A DNA stretch of 64,000 nt from Gigaspora margarita (GCA_009809945.1 WTPW01000400.1:114531-178530), one strand, 5' to 3'; counted from the first letter of the stretch, positions 23,492-35,867 are shown. The notes: generated by a model from the sequence alone, not told the origin. Made by a program: numbers and translations.

Positions 23492-25389
23492 ATGTTGTCA
23501 ACAAAATATTTCAAGCTCTTTTTATTATTTATTTTAATATTCAAAAACTTTGTGAGTGCACAAGAATCTCATGTTGATCTTTACGAGGGTAAATTAGTTA
23601 TTATATAATCTTTTTTACATTTTTACAATTATTTGACTTACATTTATATTTCTAAATAATTTTATTAGTTGATCCCGTTGGATTCTTAAGCGTAGTCATA
23701 TTTGCTCACATATTCGTGCCTCTTGGATTTATTGGAGTATTATTCATGCTCATAAGAATCTATTTTAGGTGGTCACTTAAGCGTAAATCTTTGTCAATGG
23801 CCCTTAGAGTTCCTTTTTATTTGAGCATCTTGGGTAAGAATTTTCTGGAAATTTTTATTATAACCTGTTTTGAGATCATGTTTTTCAAAAAATGTGATCA
23901 AGATATAGATTTTTGATTCTTTTTCACATCTTTTGAAATTATTGTTAAAACTTGACACATATCCGAATTAATTAACATTAGTATTATTCAATGATCTCGG
24001 TTATAATTTTCATTATGCATTTATATTTGATTATCTAAAACGTAACCTAACTATATATATATATATATATACTCTTTAGATTTTGGTTTCTTGGTTTTCC
24101 AAGCAATTACCGATGTAAGTTATATCGTTAGATATATATTTAATTCGGAAAAATAATATCGACTTATACTAATGACAATTTAATACTTTTACCTTTTAAT
24201 TTCCTTTAATTAGGGTTATCTTGCAATAAATCATACAGCAATGTCTGGTACAACCTGTAAAAGATATGCTACTGTAACAGTTGCATTTACACTTTTTCAT
24301 AGGCTAATTATCGCTGGCATTTCTGTAATTACATATCTCAGGTAAAAGAAATAAATCTATTATAAAATATTAATAATAATAATAATAATAATAATTTTTT
24401 AATTAATAAAAATTATTTATATATTAGAGTTTGTAGAAATAAAGTTTGTGACACTGGTAGATACGATTGGAAATTATTTTTACCTGTGGCTGTCTTATCA
24501 ATATTTATTGCAGTCTCTGCCTACGATACTTATGGCCCCGTTATTTATTGGTATATATATTTCTCTTATTTTTATTATTCCTTGATTCATAAATTAATAA
24601 TTTTAACGATAAATTTGATAAATTTTCAATTTTTCAATAGGTGCGCCGCATTACCAAATACAATAGCCATTCCGATATCTTCTATTTGTATGACTATTAT
24701 TGTACTCTCTATATGTTCATTCTGTTATATCCAAACCATTCGAGCCATTCGAGACATTAAAAAACAACAGTCCTCTGTTGCTATAGTCAGTGGTGTAGTT
24801 GGTAATAAATCTACTACACATTCTCCTATAGATTCTGTTGAAATTAAAGTCTCTAAAAAGGTTATGGGATATATACTTGTGTTTATATTACAATGGGTGA
24901 GTAATTCTTATTTTATTTTTTTTTATTTTAATAATTACTTTTATTTTAAAAATTTTTTTGTTTATTAATTTTAATATTGCATTCGCAATATATTTTTTCT
25001 AATTTTAAAGGTTCCCGCTATACCATATGACATTTGTCAATTTTTTGGACGTGCTGGCGCTTGGGTTTATTGCATGGTTATTATATCGATTAATATGGGT
25101 GTAAGTAATTTCTATTTATTTTCTCATTAGTTTGTTACCTTTCTTATGCTCATTATTTTATATTCATTGGTTTTTTTTCATTTATTAGCCCATTGGAAAT
25201 GCAATATTTTATGTAATGAATGAAGGATGGAGTCGTTATGGCAGTGAAATTAATACCTCTGCTTATGATAGTGTAACTGATAAAAGTAGTACAAAGGTTG
25301 ATAGTAAAAATTCTACAATTCCTAATTATGATGATAATATGAAATTCATAGATATTGAAAATGGTTCTTTTGATATTGAAAAAAATTAA
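23492..25389 (+). CDS. Seven-transmembrane receptor (fungal GPCR-like), 8 exons
   Basis: Exons by GT-AG rule and frame: 23492-23588, 23669-23833, 24080-24114, 24214-24341, 24428-24550, 24641-24896, 25011-25100, 25189-25389. They join without a stop into 364 residues. A signal peptide (about 1-23) is followed by a short outer N-terminus and seven hydrophobic segments near 38-64, 80-103, 118-141, 158-182, 190-213, 257-279 and 285-308. An NHT sequon (105) and Cys114/Cys184 sit in outer loops, placed like the usual GPCR disulphide. The third inner loop (214-256) is basic, and helix 7 ends GPIGNAIFYVMNEGW. The layout resembles cAMP-receptor-like/Git3-like fungal receptors that couple nutrient or peptide signals to G proteins; ligand unknown. 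Splice sites are consensus and no lesion is seen, so this looks like a working host gene. Introns 2 and 4 carry (AT)n and (AAT)n microsatellites. Confidence 0.88.
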
Positions 25390-26200
25390 TTGTTGTCTCA
25401 AAAATATTTGTTCTAAAATTTTAATAAGCAAATTCTTATATAATCTTATAAGTGTCTTTAACTTTCTTATTAAACATTAATAATTTATTAATTTGATAAG
25501 TTTAGTTTATATAGTACAATAGTAATATTACAGCACAGTGTAATTAGTCTGGATTTGTTGTTGATCATTTCTAAATTCTAAATTTGTAATTTTTATGTTT
25601 TATGCCACTTCACATTTCATTCGTATACTGTAACACGTGTTAATTCAAGATCACACTTTAGCATGTTATAGAATGCATATTAAGAGTTTAAATAAAGTTT
25701 CGATCATATTTTCAATTGTATAATTTATAACTTTTATTTATTAATTAAATATTTTTACTAATGAATATCAATTGCTGTTCTAAATTTAGTAAAGTTTAAA
25801 AGTTAAATTTTAATCAATTTTTTATTGGTTTGAAATTAAATTTAGAAATTGCTAATTTACACTATGGTGATTATTATCTATAAATTTAATATTTTAAAAT
25901 TTGACTTATAAATCCATCTTTTGAACTTTAATGGAAAATTTTTTATAAAATTTTCTATAAGCTACTGTATATTTCTTGTCCCATTATTAATTTTACTTTA
26001 ATGCTAATTATAAAAAAATTATTAAGAAAAAAATAAAGAACAAAAAATTATAACTACGATATTACTTAAAATAAAATTCAATAATAACATAAATAGTAAA
26101 AAAATATTAATTTTAAATTTTTGAAAGGTATTATAACCTTGTAGTACAACTATTCTTCTCTATAATCACTTTCTATATAATTACAATCTCTATATAATTA
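25390..26200. other. 3' flank of the receptor gene
   Basis: AT-rich, non-coding. An AATAAA at about 25691 could act in polyadenylation but is weak evidence in sequence this AT-rich. Confidence 0.5.
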
Positions 26201-26707
26201 CAGTAAAACCTCTATAAGTGCACGTATTTGGGACTAAACTTTATCAACGTGCACTTAGAGAACAATAATAAAAGTCATTTATAGAGATTATGTAATTCTA
26301 GGAAAATGGGAACCATTTAAAGTCCGAAGGACAAATATATTACACAATAAGCATCTGTTTTGATTATTTTATGTTACACCTGATCTATCCAATCAGAAGT
26401 TAGAATTTGCCAACACACAGACATCGGGTGTACTATGGCTCTACCTGTAGTGTCCTTCGGACAATAAATTGGGCCCAAATATGAGCATGCATTTAAAGAG
26501 GGTGTGCGCTTATAGGATCCGCCTTATTTCACCGACAATCATTTCATCACACCAAGTGACAATTTACTAAAAATACATACCTGCAACTAATAAAACGCCA
26601 ATCCTAACCCTATGTGATGTCAGCTAAGTGAACTTTCAGTGAAATGATTGTTGGTGAAGTGACCAGCACCGCACTTATAGAGGGGTGCACTTATAGAGAT
26701 CTTACTA
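26201..26707. mobile_element. CAGTAAAACCTCTATAAG-ended TIR element with nested insertions
   Basis: Left end CAGTAAAACCTCTATAAGTG; right end reverse-complemented TAGTAAGATCTCTATAAGTG. TA flanks at 26199-26200 and 26708-26709. Inside are two further inverted units: 26321-26464, bounded by GTCCGAAGGACA and TGTCCTTCGGAC, and 26530-26660, bounded by TTTCACCGACAATCATTTCA and TGAAATGATTGTTGGTGAA. Ends and TA duplication fit the Tc1/mariner-pogo superfamily. Confidence 0.75.
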
Positions 26708-26894
26708 TACATTAAATTTTGAATAAATTTATTAATAAACCTATAAAAAATACTACTGTTTAAGCAATTAAATAAATTTTTTATAAATATATATTTTTTG
26801 CATAAAACTACTAAGTAATTTTAAAAAAGTAAATCTATATAATTACAATAAATAGTTTTTATAAAAGCAGTATACAAATAATTCAACAAACTAA

Positions 26895-27060
26895 ATATAG
26901 TCAAACCTCTTTAAGTACCCTCTACTTCAATAATGTGCATAAGAGAATAATAAGAAAAGTGCATTTATAGAGGTCAAGTATATAATTGGGCCTGCATTTG
27001 AGTGTGCATTTAGAGATGATGTGCACTTATTGAGGGTGCACTTGGAGAGGTCTAACTTTA
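26895..27060. mobile_element. Short AGTCAAACCTCT-ended TIR element
   Basis: Left end AGTCAAACCTCTTTAAGT; right end reverse-complemented AGTTAGACCTCTCCAAGT, with an inner GTGCACTTA word shared with the element at 26201. About 160 bp, non-coding, same family. Confidence 0.6.
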
Positions 27061-27074
27061 TATATATTATAAAT

Positions 27075-27900
27075 TTATGGGAATGGTAATATAAAAAAAT
27101 TGTTAAGTTGTTCTCCAAGAAACAGCTAGAGTTCAAATCCTAACTTAATAGTAATAGTTTTAGAAAATAGACCTGTGTTTTAATAACATCAATCAGTTGG
27201 ATATATTACTTGTAACTTTGGTACTAGTGTCTAAAATACTGTAGGACCTTTTAGATACAGTTGTATATATTATATAAACAAATCCAATAAACCAGAGAAA
27301 TTAAAACTTGTTTAACAAGATCTAAACAAGAAAGTAATAAAGATCTTTAATAGTGATATCAAAATAGAACTTCAAAAATTGAAGATTAAAAAATTAAATG
27401 ATAAACCCTAAAAAAGAAGTATTTACCAACCTGGCAATTAGAACTATTACACTAGAGAAAAAGTCTAAAAGCAAAATTCAAAAAAAAATACCATTATATT
27501 ATCTAATGTTAAGTTAATTTGACCTGTTTAGGCTAATTAGTTTGGTAGTTTGGGGATTAATTTAAGAACTAAAGAAAAAGTAATAGTAAGCATCAGAGTT
27601 AGAATAAATCTTGCAAGAGTAGTAGATTAGTAACAGTTCAATAGTATATTTTGACTACAATTATATGAGTAAAGCTTTAGTACAATTATTTAATCTATCT
27701 AATCTAGTAGCTTTAAAAATAGGATATAGAATTCTTATGCTAGGAAAATTTAATATAAATAAATCTAGCTATTAATATTGTAATCAGAGAATATAAATAG
27801 ATAATTTTTAAATAAATTATAGTTATAGCAGCTATATAGAATCTTTGAATTAACTACTTAAATTAGACAATCTAAATTTGTATATAGAGCTAGTTATGCT
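27075..27900 (+). repeat. tRNA-headed dispersed repeat, copy 1
   Basis: The head contains TTCTCCAAGAAACAG followed by AGAGTTCAAATCCTAAC, which resembles a tRNA anticodon arm (TCC) plus a T-arm/B-box. The body then aligns along its length with 39330-39800: CAGTTGGATATATTAC, TTTTAGATACAGTTGTATAT, AAACAAATCCAATAAACCAG, ACCAACCTGGCA, TAGTTTGGTAGTTTGGGGAT. No coding capacity. I interpret it as a SINE-like or tRNA-primed element; the 3' end is unclear. Confidence 0.55.
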
Positions 27901-29340
27901 CTTATTGTAATTCAAAATATAATAAATCAAGAATATATAAAAAATATATTAATTAATAAAAACTTTTAATTAATCAACTTTTTTGTTAATTATTATGATC
28001 GAATTTTAGAAAAAGCCAAAATTGACAAAAGTTCTCCGAGGTATATAAAATACAAGCAAAATAGTAATATATATTAAAATTTTTTGAACTATAAATAAGC
28101 TAATAAGTTTTTGTATTAATATTTAAATATAAATAAATATTGCAATAAAAAGCAAATATCTAAATCAGAGTATTTAGCTACTTTAAGTATCTAAAATAGT
28201 ACTTGTAATACTATAAAAACAGCTAAATTAAATTAAATAAATTTTTTTTATTTTATGAATATATAAAATAAAATTAAATCAATTCTATTTAAATTTGGTT
28301 ATATAATTGTTGTAATATTGAAGTACTATTTTAAATAATAAAATAGTTAGATAATCTAATCTAAATCTACTTTAATTCTGCAATTACTAATATATATTTT
28401 TAATTGCTATAAAATATATTCTAAATTAAATATTAAATTTTGGAATTATTAAATAATAGATTAAGTAATTAATCAAAAACTTATTTAAATCAATTTTTTA
28501 AAGCTAGTTAAACTCAATTTATATATGTATATTTTAGGCAACATGTCTTAGATTAATACTATATTAATATAAGAAATAAAGCATATCAGATATAGTATTC
28601 TGGATTAAAAAAATAGAAGAAAAATTTAACTAATTATTTTTCAATATATAGTTAATAAAAGCAGAGTAATTAAGCAAGAAATATATAGGTTTAAATAATA
28701 AATGCAGTCATATTTGGGTTATATACTTATTGGGTTATATCCCAATTTGAGTTATATCTAGTATTTAAAATTCAAATTTTAATATGCAGAAAAACTTAGC
28801 AATTCTTGTAAACATAATAAAAAATTCAAAAAATTATACATAATATGTACAACACATAATAAAATGCAAATTCCTAAAAATTTTTGCTTATGAAATTAAC
28901 TTTCAATCTGCATTCTGTAGATTCCACATATAGATTTTAAATACTAGTTATATTCCCAGATTTAAACAAGATAAATTTCTTTTTTTAATATATTTTTATA
29001 TATTTTATATATTGTTATATCTCTACCTTAGTTATATTTCCAAAAATGCTCTAAAAAAAGGGTAATATAACTCAGATATAACTATATACAAAAAGTTAGG
29101 GCTGTATCATCAATTAGCTAATTGTTTTTTATTAGAAACATACTCTCTCTCCTCTTTTAATATATAAATAGTCAGGTTCTTTATATATAATTTCAACTTT
29201 TTTTCTCTCTAAAAAATCATCTAATTTTTGATACTCCTCTTAGAAAATAATAGCTAGCTAAGAGTAAATTGAATAATGCTTAAGAAAATAACAATAACTA
29301 TAATAGCTGCACTATAATCTATATATTATACTAGGAAAAC
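27901..29340. other. AT-rich non-coding stretch
   Basis: Extremely AT-rich with TATATA and TTAAAT words; no gene, TIR or tandem repeat recognised. Confidence 0.5.
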
Positions 29341-29346
29341 AGGAAC

Positions 29347-29946
29347 TGTTAATGTCCGGAGCTAAAATTTTAAATTAATATTATTAAATAAGAATTTTAC
29401 TAACTATAACCGGCGGTGATCATCACCGGTGTGTAATTGGCCAATAAATTTGCAGGATCGGGTGTAACGTGCAAATCAGGTTGTGTAACAAAAATAAAGA
29501 TTTTTCTGAAAAAATGCTAATATCTCAAGAATTCGTCTATGAAACTACCTTCGACATTCTAGCAAAAAAAATTCCTTGCTAACTTTTGCATATATTAAAC
29601 ACCCTGCTAAAATCCCAGGCCTCGCCCTAACCCTAAAGTAAATGAAATAATTTTTTTTTGTTTTATTGTTATTGGCTAATTACATATCGGTGATGATCAC
29701 CGCCGGTTATTTGTAGTTAAATTCATTAGATAAATATATAAAGTTTATAAAATAACTACAAAATTATAATATGTAAGTGGTAATCTTTTTTTTTTTAGAT
29801 GTACCTCAACGACCAATCATATTTGGTAATTAGTGGACAGACAGACGGACATGATCAGATCTAGTATATGCACCAGATCACGTGATATAGATCACGTGCA
29901 TGCACAAAATGTAAGTCCTCCGCTACGCTCCGGACAATTACTATTA
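29347..29946. mobile_element. GTCCGGAGC-ended composite element with nested TIR element
   Basis: Outer ends TGTTAATGTCCGGAGC and, reverse-complemented, AGTAATTGTCCGGAGC. Nested at 29395-29720 are ends with AACCGGCGGTGATCATCACCG on both sides, continuing to about 50 bp of TIR. The centre (29450-29645) is the complement of the repeat at 11705. No clear target duplication at either level. A similar GTCCGGAGC element is at 52605-52815. Confidence 0.6.
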
Positions 29947-30254
29947 TACAATAACTATATTATAGTATTTTTTTTTTATAATACAAAAATATCATTTCTG
30001 ATAGATTTGTTGATATTGTTTTTGATAAAAAAAAAATATTGATTTACATACTATTTTTAATAAATTTTAAAAAAAAAAACTATCTCTAAAATTGATATTA
30101 AAGTTTATTTGAAATTTTTATTAAATATAGTATATAAACAAACTTTTTTTCTATTAGAATAAATACACTAATCTATTAGAAATAATATTTTTGCAATTGA
30201 TCATATAGTCTATTAATTTCATATTAGTGAACATTTTTATTTATTTTAGTTAAT
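29947..30254. other. AT-rich spacer
   Basis: T and A runs only; the frame starting at 29833 has no family features. Confidence 0.5.
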
Positions 30255-30475
30255 GTTACAGCTGATGCTAAAGTTGGCTGATGCTGAAGCTATGGGGTCT
30301 CAATTTGAAACTATAAGCCCTGCTAAAATCCATATATACTCATAACTATAAAATTTGTACCCAAAACCTACTCTAACCCTATAAGACAAACAAAAAAACA
30401 TCCAAAAAAATTTTTAAAATTTATATCTAAATTGGTCATAGCTTCAATATCAGCCAACTTTAGCATTAGCCATGA
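30255..30475. mobile_element. hAT-like MITE with 8-bp target duplication
   Basis: Ends share GCT(G/A)ATGCTAAAGTTGGCTGAT in inverted orientation, about 40 bp each. TAGTTAAT flanks at 30247-30254 and 30476-30483, an exact 8-bp duplication as made by hAT transposases. The 221-bp body includes CCCTGCTAAAATCC and CTACTCTAACCCTAT, echoing the core of the element at 29450-29645 although the ends differ. Confidence 0.75.
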
Positions 30476-30989
30476 TAGTTAATAATATAAAAACCAATTT
30501 GTTAATTTTAGCAAACTTGGTTAATTAAAATTTAGTTAATTTCTATTACTAGAAAAACAACTAGAATAAGTAGTACAAGAAAAAGTTGGAGTTTAAATAA
30601 ATTTTTGAACTATATAGTTTATTTTATATATATTGCTAATTTTATTTATATATCAAGCATTGGTAAAAATATATTAATATTTTATTGTTATAATATTTAA
30701 GCAAACTATTGTTTTATATACAATTAATAATTATAATATTATTAAAGATTTATTATATCTTGTTTATACATTAAATAAACTTGGCATTTGTTTATTTTCT
30801 GCACACATTAGATAAAAGTTGTTTTAAATTGATCTTCTAAATATTCTTTGTATTATCTATTATTTACTATTCTGTTCTATAATTACTCTGCTTTATAAAT
30901 ATCATATTCATTATCAGTTATTTGGTAGTATATAAATTATAATACAACTATAAAGCTTCACTGCTACTTTAAATTTAGATGCAACCTAT
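30476..30989. other. AT-rich spacer
   Basis: Nothing recognised. Confidence 0.55.
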
Positions 30990-31005
30990 CTATAAACTTT
31001 TATAT

Positions 31006-33410
31006 ATATATTTTTTTTTAAACTAGCGGCCCTGCTTTTATTATAAGGATTTAAATATACAAGTTTGAGTTTACTTTATAATACATTATATTTTCAACTT
31101 TCCTCTATCTAATAAAAACTCACTCGACTTCAACGAAGCCCAGGTGCAACCTGCCGTGATAGCTGTTTTCCTCTTTTTAAAGCCCTCAACTTACTGAGAG
31201 TTATTTTAAATGTCCACAGGCAGAGGCTGTTAGCCTTGTCAAGACCGATTAGCTATTAACATTTTTGTCCTTCTTGTATACCGGCTTTAACTGAGAAGAC
31301 CAAGCTGGCCTACTGAAGCTAGTTATAAAGTTCTTTATCATGTCCTTAGCAACACCAAATATTCTTCTTTTCTTTTCTTCTCCTTCATTTTTCTTTGTAG
31401 TTTCGTCTTGCTCTTGCTGTATATTTTCCTTTTCTATTTCTGTATCCTTTTCTTTTCTTTTTTTCCCTCCAGGTTTCATGCTTCTCTTATATATCTTTTC
31501 TTTCTTCTGTTTTCTCGATATTCCCTTTGCCTTTTGCCACTCATTAAAAACTTCACATCTAAAGCACCATATCCGTTTGTAAAATATTTTCCAAAAGCTG
31601 CGAACCAGGAGAAATAAGATCTTCTTTTTCGTTTTTGGCTTTCTGCAGATTTCTTGTTCGACCTTCTCCTCAACCTTCTTTGGGATATATCCTCTAATTA
31701 ACGCGGCTTGACTAACTTCTTTTTCTTCAGTAGTACTTCCAAAGAATGCTTCTTCCCATATTGTTTCTTCAACTGTCAAGAGGTCTTCTTTTTCTTTTAC
31801 CTTTGTCATCACATATCTACAGACCTCATTGCACACTCTCTTCCACAAGCTTCTATAAACTTCACAGGACGCTAAGTGATCTTGCGACTCTTCTTTTCTT
31901 AGGCAGCTGATACACGTGTTGGTCTCGTATACTTCAGGTCTTCTTTTGTGGAGAGCGGCTTTTGTTAGGAGCAGTTTGGTTAGGCATTTAATTTGGAAGA
32001 CCCAAGCTCTACTTTTCTTTTCGCTTGTACAATGCTGGCCTTTGTTTCTACCAATATTGTCCCATAGTGATCGCCATATATTCTTGCTGCTTGACTCTTC
32101 TGCCACATTTTGCAACAAGTCTTCCATAGTACTCAGAGATGCCCACTCTGCATCATAATGCGTAATCATAATTGTGTTAATGAACTTTCTTAGGGGTCGA
32201 TCTATTATACTGTTTTCCCATTGAGGATAAACCGACATTGTTCTAGTGAGCTCCGATTTTACTTTGACCAGGTGCAGGTCTGTTGCACCTTTTTTGGCGA
32301 GTCTGTCCGCTTTCTCGTTCATTACATTACTGCTATGACTTTTCACTTTATACGTATGAAGCCTTAATTTTTTCTTTTTCCACACCCTATAATTGCTCGT
32401 AAGACGCTTCCATTTTTCAGCTTCAGGTCTTCACGTGTTCTTGAAACCTTTTTTCCTTTTTTAATAGCGTCAATTGCGCAAGCACTATCTGTGTGTATAT
32501 GAACTTCTGCCCCATGTGGCATAGCTAATATCGCTATCCAAATCGCACCTAATTCAGCTCTTGTTGAAGCGGGCCAATCACTAAACCTACAACTAAATTC
32601 TATATTTACTATCTTATCATCTATGCTACTGATAACCCAGCTGATTCCCAAGTCTGATTTCTTCATTCCTTTCACGCTATTATTCAATGACCTGTCTGAA
32701 AACACCTCAAATCTTTGTCCATTCCTAATTTTATTCCATACTTCTTTCAATCTCTTTTGTACTTCCGCTCCCTCTACTTGATCTTCTATGAGTTCTTCTT
32801 CGTATGTCTTCACAATGACCATTGGGATGGGTCGTTCTTCTAATTCTCTATCTGTGCTCAGAGTCGCTTTCTCGAAGGGGACTAAATGTGGTACATCACA
32901 TACTAGTTTGTACTGTGTACTCTCATTCTCTTTGCTTTTCTGGAAAAGCCTCTTGTCAATCGCTCTTTTGTTACTCTTAAATGCTTTAGTGAGTACGCAT
33001 TTCCTTTCTTCTTCACCTTCTGTTAGCTCACAGCCTTGGCACTCTTTAAGCCTGTGGCCCTGTCCCCCTGGTTCTTCTGATCTTACCCAGTGTTGTAGCA
33101 GCATTGTTTTGTTCTCATTCTTCTTAAGGATTCTAGCAAATTCAAAGTCTTCTTGAATGCTCTTCATACTAAAGATTATCCAATCTTTTCTTCTTTTGTC
33201 GCATGAGATATTTCTCAATTCGGCCTTACAGAATTGTCTGTTTGTTCCAGACTTTTTGTATTTATCTTTAATTTCTCTTGTTTCTAAGGCCTCTGCTATT
33301 AATTCCTGTTCTAGTTGTGAGAACCATGTTGCCTTTTTTCCGCTGCACCCTTGTCCTCTTATTTTTTTTGCTTGCTGCCACGTGATCATTTTGTTTTCGC
33401 TTGGGTCCAG
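31006..33410 (-). mobile_element. 5'-truncated LINE with 16-bp target duplication
   Basis: CTATAAACTTTTATAT occurs exactly at 30990-31005 and 33411-33426, flanking the element. On the minus strand the element begins CTGGACCCAAGCGAAAAC at 33410 and ends with GCAGGGCCGCTAGTTT plus an A-rich tail at about 31020-31010. The body is about 10% richer in GC than its surroundings, so insertion is recent. It lacks reverse transcriptase, as expected for 5' truncation during target-primed reverse transcription. Confidence 0.9.
31249..33389 (-). pseudogene. LINE ORF2 C-terminal part: RNase H and Cys/His domain, one frameshift
   Basis: From ATG 33389 the frame reads MITWQQAKKIRGQGCSGKKA and later KECQGCELTEGEEERKC, a possible zinc motif. 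An RNase H domain follows: FEVFSDRSL (first Asp), ASTRAELGAIWIAI (Glu), VHIHTDSACAID (Asp). The frame shifts at the run of five T (plus strand 32413-32417), after which WKRLTSNYRVWKKKK and YKVKSHSSNVMNEKADRLAKK complete the RNase H (final His and Asp). Then come CISCLRKEESQDHLASC, a Cys/His knuckle usual at LINE ORF2 C-termini, and a Lys/Glu-rich tail ending at 31249. Apart from one base in the homopolymer it is open for about 715 residues, so the shift could even be a sequencing error. Confidence 0.85.
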
Positions 33411-33426
33411 CTATAAACTTTTATAT

Positions 33427-34076
33427 TATTTATTATATTTACCTTTTTTTATACCATATTTTTATTTTTTATTTTTAAAAACAGTATATCTATTTATGTT
33501 ATAATATGGTTACTATTTTTTTAATTCTAATTTTTTAACATACAGTACATATATATGTACCAAACCAAAAAATTTAATAATAATAAATAATCTTTATTAT
33601 TGCATTTATTTCTTTTGTTAACTTTACATATAATTTATATACAATGCTCAAAATAACATGCAAATAGGTATTGTTTTATAAAAATACAGTAGATTATTTA
33701 ACAAAAATTATTAATAATCTATCTACTCTTTACAAAAAACAAAGTATAGAAAGTTAAATCATATAACATATTAAAACAAAACTTTATTTTTTAATAAAAT
33801 TGTTTTTTTTAAGTAATGACTATATATATTATATATAAGTAGCTATACAAAAGAAAACAAGTGCTTATATTACAAAGATTGTATATATAGAGTACAAGTT
33901 ATTTAGAGATATGCATGGGCTTTATTTTGAAGCCTAGTATACTATTTTAAAAAGGCTCAATTTTCTAAATAATACCTATGCCAATTATTTATAAAAATAT
34001 AGTAATTTGTTTTTATAAAAGTTGTATTCTTATACAGACAAATTGAATGCATTTTTACTAATATGATATTTTTGAA
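33427..34076. other. AT-rich spacer
   Basis: No gene or structured repeat recognised. Confidence 0.55.
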
Positions 34077-34084
34077 TTGCACAT

Positions 34085-34378
34085 TAGGGTTCCTCAAATT
34101 CAAATCAAATCAAATATTGGGTCAATTTGAATTTGATCAAATCAAATTGACCCTGATTTGAATTTGATTTGATTCAAATATTTGGATTTGAATTTGATTT
34201 GAATTTGAATTTTTAAAGTAATTTTCAAATCAAATCAAATATTTGTCAAATTAAATCAAATTTGGTCAGAGTTGAATTTGATCAAATCAAATATAGTCAA
34301 ATTTGAATTTGAATTTGACAAATATTTGATTCAAATATTTGAAGATCAAATCAAATTGCAGAACCCTATTGCACATCA
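34085..34378. mobile_element. hAT-like element built of CAAATCAAAT words
   Basis: Ends TAGGGTTC and GAACCCTA. TTGCACAT flanks exactly at 34077-34084 and 34379-34386 (8 bp, hAT-type). The 294-bp body is made almost entirely of CAAATCAAAT, GATCAAATT and TTTGAATTTGA words in both orientations, so the whole element can fold on itself in many registers. No coding capacity. Confidence 0.85.
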
Positions 34379-34386
34379 ATTCAGGA

Positions 34387-35612
34387 TTATCTTGAATTTA
34401 AACCAATCAAGTTCTTGTTTTGATTTTCTATTTTGAAAATTCAAAGGATTTGTAAGGCAGTCTAAAAAAGAAAATAATTATTTTTTATAGGCCAAAATTA
34501 TTGTTTTTATAATGTATATTATTTTGTTATATTTTAAATGATTATATACATCAAATCTGTCTATATGCTTTTATATTAGCCTTATTAGCAATATTTTGAA
34601 TATTTTTTATTACTTCAAAGTTTTTTGAGAATTTTTAATAAAAAAAATAAAAATAAATAAATAAACAAATAAATAAGTTATAAAAATTTATATTTTATTA
34701 ATATTTTAATTTGTAAAAAACTACAAAAGTGTTAGCAATATTATAATTTTTTTTTAAAAGAGTATAAGTGTAATCTAATAAGAATTTGAATATGTAATAA
34801 AATGGATTTTGTTGTTTTTGCTATTTGATATAGTATTAAAAGAAGTCTTCTATCTGGAATTAATAATAATCCATATCTATTTAGAAGATAAATGGGCTTA
34901 TTATAATGTTCTAAATAATAATAAAGTATATATTTAAAAAAAATTATACTTCTATATATCATAAAGTTTCTTCCAGTTGGCTCAAATTTCCCCTAGTTAC
35001 ACAAAACAATTAATTTTAATTGGTCGATATCATATGATCATCATATGATTTTGTAAACAACTTTTGACAACTAAAATTTAAATCATCATAACTTGATGAA
35101 TATTCAACCAATTTTAATAAATCTGCTATTTTTAGAATCAGAAAAACCTGCTCTATAATTTTATTTAATAGTTCAAAAATAATTTGCTTAAAAAAATTTT
35201 ACAAAATTTTAAAAAGAATAAATCAATACCATGAATTTTATATGTAATTTGCAATTTGTACCCCCTACCCTTAATTATTATTCAAAGGATCATCTTTAGA
35301 TTTTTCAAACAAATATTTTATTTTATTCAAATTAGTTGGCTATTTCTCAAAAGAAAATTAATAATAAAACTTCTTTTGTACAAAAAAGCTCTAAACTAGA
35401 AGTTTAACTAAATATAAATTTTTGTATGTAAAATATTTAATATTAGAAGTAATAGCAATTTAATTATCTGTACAAATTGTACAAATAAAATTATGGGTTA
35501 TCTTATTAATAGTAATATATGAAATTAATACTTTAAAGTTTCTATATATAAAGTTTTGATTTTTTAAGAATTAAAATTTTAATAATATTTAAGTATATAT
35601 TTAATCTATTTA
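34387..35612. other. AT-rich stretch with one diverged dispersed repeat
   Basis: The segment about 35000-35280 resembles 36640-36900: CAACCAATTTTAATAAATCT..TTAGAATCAGAAAAA against CAACCAATTTTAATGATTTT..TTAGAATCAGAAAAA, and both later have a CCCC..CCTTAATT block. No gene seen; a minus-strand frame at 34741-34962 has no family features. Confidence 0.5.
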
Positions 35613-35867
35613 CTATATTTACACGAAATAATGCACATGGGTGTTATTTCGAAATTTGGATTTCCTTAAAATAGCATAGTTGGTTTCGAAATAACGCCCA
35701 TGTGCGTCTCGAAATAATGCACACTCCACATACTAATGCTTTAATAAGCATTTGGAGGTGGATTGAAATTAGACCTTTACCCTAAAATAATGCCCATGCA
35801 CGTACTCAAAATAATATGCATTACCTCGAAATAATGCGCAAGTGCATGTTATTTCATGTAAATACGG
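35613..35867. mobile_element. TIR element with GAAATAATGC words, copy 2
   Basis: Ends CTATATTTACACGAAATAAT and, reverse-complemented, CCGTATTTACATGAAATAAC. The word CGAAATAATGC or its complement, next to CATGGGC, recurs at least six times inside. A relative of the 6018-6433 element. Flanks TA and CA fit a decayed TA duplication. Confidence 0.6.

Noticed and set aside
26927..27136. Minus-strand 69-codon frame
   Set aside because: It crosses the end of a TIR element and the head of the tRNA-like repeat; not a gene.
27078..27140. Functional tRNA gene
   Set aside because: Only the B-box-like and anticodon-arm-like parts are recognisable; stems do not pair and the sequence belongs to a dispersed repeat.
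31340..33504. Several plus-strand frames of 69 to 122 codons, Ser/Phe/Leu-rich
   Set aside because: They are antisense shadows of the Lys/Glu-rich LINE ORF on the minus strand.
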